Assembly: GCA_000431155.1 (NCBI GenBank)
Contig: HF985625.1
Coordinates: forward strand, 1-24,437
Origin: Bacteroides sp. CAG:927
Lineage (GTDB): Bacteria; Bacteroidota; Bacteroidia; Bacteroidales; Muribaculaceae
DNA length: 24,437 bases
Direction: 5' to 3'
Below the pieces are notes generated by a model. It saw nothing but the letters and a program-made list of their open reading frames with translations. It ran no database searches and was not told the origin of the DNA. Shown one piece after another: positions 23,821 through 24,437 of this stretch; the stretch's first letter is position 1, and each line of letters starts with the position of its first letter. Made by a program: the position numbers and the translations under genes.

Positions 23821-24402
23821 ATGTATAATATAGTGATGTTCGGTGCTCCCGGCAGCGGCAAAGGCACTCAGAGCGCACGCCTCATCAATCAGTACGGGCT
23901 CTACCACATCTCCACAGGCGATGTTTTGCGTCGCCACATAAGTCAGGGTTCCGAACTTGGCAAAATTGCCGACAGCTACATTTCCAAGGGACATCTTATC
24001 CCCGACGACCTCATGATTTCTATCCTTGAGCATGAGCTTGACACCAACCCCGAAACAGCCAAAGGAGTCATCTTTGATGGCTTTCCGCGCACCATTGATC
24101 AGGCCAAAGCCCTTGACACACTTCTCCAGAAACGCGGCTCCGAAGTTCACGCTGTCGTAGGGCTGGATGTGGACGATGAAGAGCTTATTGACCGACTGCT
24201 CAAACGAGGATTGGAAAGCGGGCGTTCCGATGACAATATCAACACCATACGCGAGCGTCTCAACGTGTACCATAATGTCACCTCTCCTCTGCGCGAATAC
24301 TACACTCAGGCCGGCAAATATCATCACATCCACGGTTCTGGCACAGTGGAAAGCATCTATCACAATATCCGCTCTTCACTTGAGTCACGCCGCAAAAAGT
24401 AA
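23821..24402 (+). CDS. adk: Adenylate kinase
   Basis: Adenylate kinase balances ATP, ADP and AMP. The 193-residue product has the P-loop GAPGSGKGT (8-16), the AMP-site DGFPRT motif (about 81-86) and the LID-flanking arginines (RLLKRG, then GRSDDN near 136-141). The long zinc-finger-type LID seen in 214-residue enzymes is replaced by a short loop, as in the short bacterial and cytosolic isoforms. It is the second gene of the hpt unit; a new ATG appears 12 bases after its stop. Confidence 0.96.
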   Translation: MYNIVMFGAPGSGKGTQSARLINQYGLYHISTGDVLRRHISQGSELGKIADSYISKGHLIPDDLMISILEHELDTNPETAKGVIFDGFPRTIDQAKALDTLLQKRGSEVHAVVGLDVDDEELIDRLLKRGLESGRSDDNINTIRERLNVYHNVTSPLREYYTQAGKYHHIHGSGTVESIYHNIRSSLESRRKK

Positions 24403-24414
24403 CCGGTTTGTTCC

Positions 24415-24437
24415 ATGACACAGAATATCAACGGCTG
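24415..24437 (+). CDS. Start of a further gene, cut by the window edge
   Basis: An ATG 12 bases after the adk stop opens a frame (MTQNING, then the edge). Spacing fits a third gene in the hpt-adk operon. In other Bacteroidales an Obg-type GTPase gene often follows adk, but seven codons are too few to identify it. Confidence 0.35.

Noticed and set aside
1..24437. CRISPR arrays, IS elements, phage or integrase genes
   Set aside because: I read through the gaps and found no repeated spacer-like units, terminal inverted repeats with transposase genes, or tRNA-flanked insertions. Every sizeable frame is explained by a core gene or its shadow.

Overview
The window looks like chromosomal core sequence from a Bacteroidales bacterium (Bacteroidota), possibly near Muribaculaceae, although family level cannot be settled by eye. 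Four things point there: an Na+-translocating NADH:quinone reductase operon; several families I know mainly from Bacteroidota (DUF4301, DUF4831, patatin fused to an outer-membrane barrel); Bacteroidota-type -7 promoter boxes (TAnnTTTG) ahead of most transcription units; and starts that mostly lack a strong Shine-Dalgarno. Base composition looks even across the window. I see no IS element, phage gene, tRNA, rRNA or CRISPR array, and no gene-free stretch longer than about 210 bases.

Layout. (1) 1-6089: complete nqrABCDEF operon, with an upstream -7 box and a clean intrinsic terminator. (2) 6151-9113: a promoter with both -33 and -7 boxes, a perfect palindrome at the expected transcription start, then a TraB/GumN-family secreted protein, an ABC ATPase, its membrane partner and a YtrA-like GntR regulator, all tightly packed or overlapping. 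(3) 9140-10489: a flavodoxin-fold NAD(P)H oxidoreductase and a small secreted Cys-rich Spy/CpxP-like protein, with hairpins between them. (4) 10507-13177, minus strand: an Eis-like GNAT acetyltransferase and a DUF4301 protein that carries nucleotidyltransferase-like motifs. (5) 13347-17481: cdsA, purM, mltF and a DUF3332 lipoprotein in one probable operon ending in a terminator. (6) 17547-18233: gpmA, convergent with and overlapping (7) 18224-23141, minus strand: NAD(P)HX epimerase/dehydratase, DUF4831 and patatin-barrel genes, tightly coupled. (8) 23205-24437: hpt, adk and the first codons of another gene, divergent from unit 7.

Most genes are housekeeping: sodium-motive respiration, phospholipid precursor synthesis (CdsA), purine synthesis and salvage (PurM, Hpt, Adk), glycolysis (GpmA), nicotinamide-nucleotide repair, and cell-wall turnover (MltF). 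The less understood material is the autoregulated-looking TraB-ABC-GntR operon, the DUF4301 protein, the Cys-rich Spy-like protein and the DUF4831/patatin pair. I found no convincing evidence of a wholly new defence or mobile system. The best lead is the TraB-ABC-GntR operon with its palindromic candidate operator.
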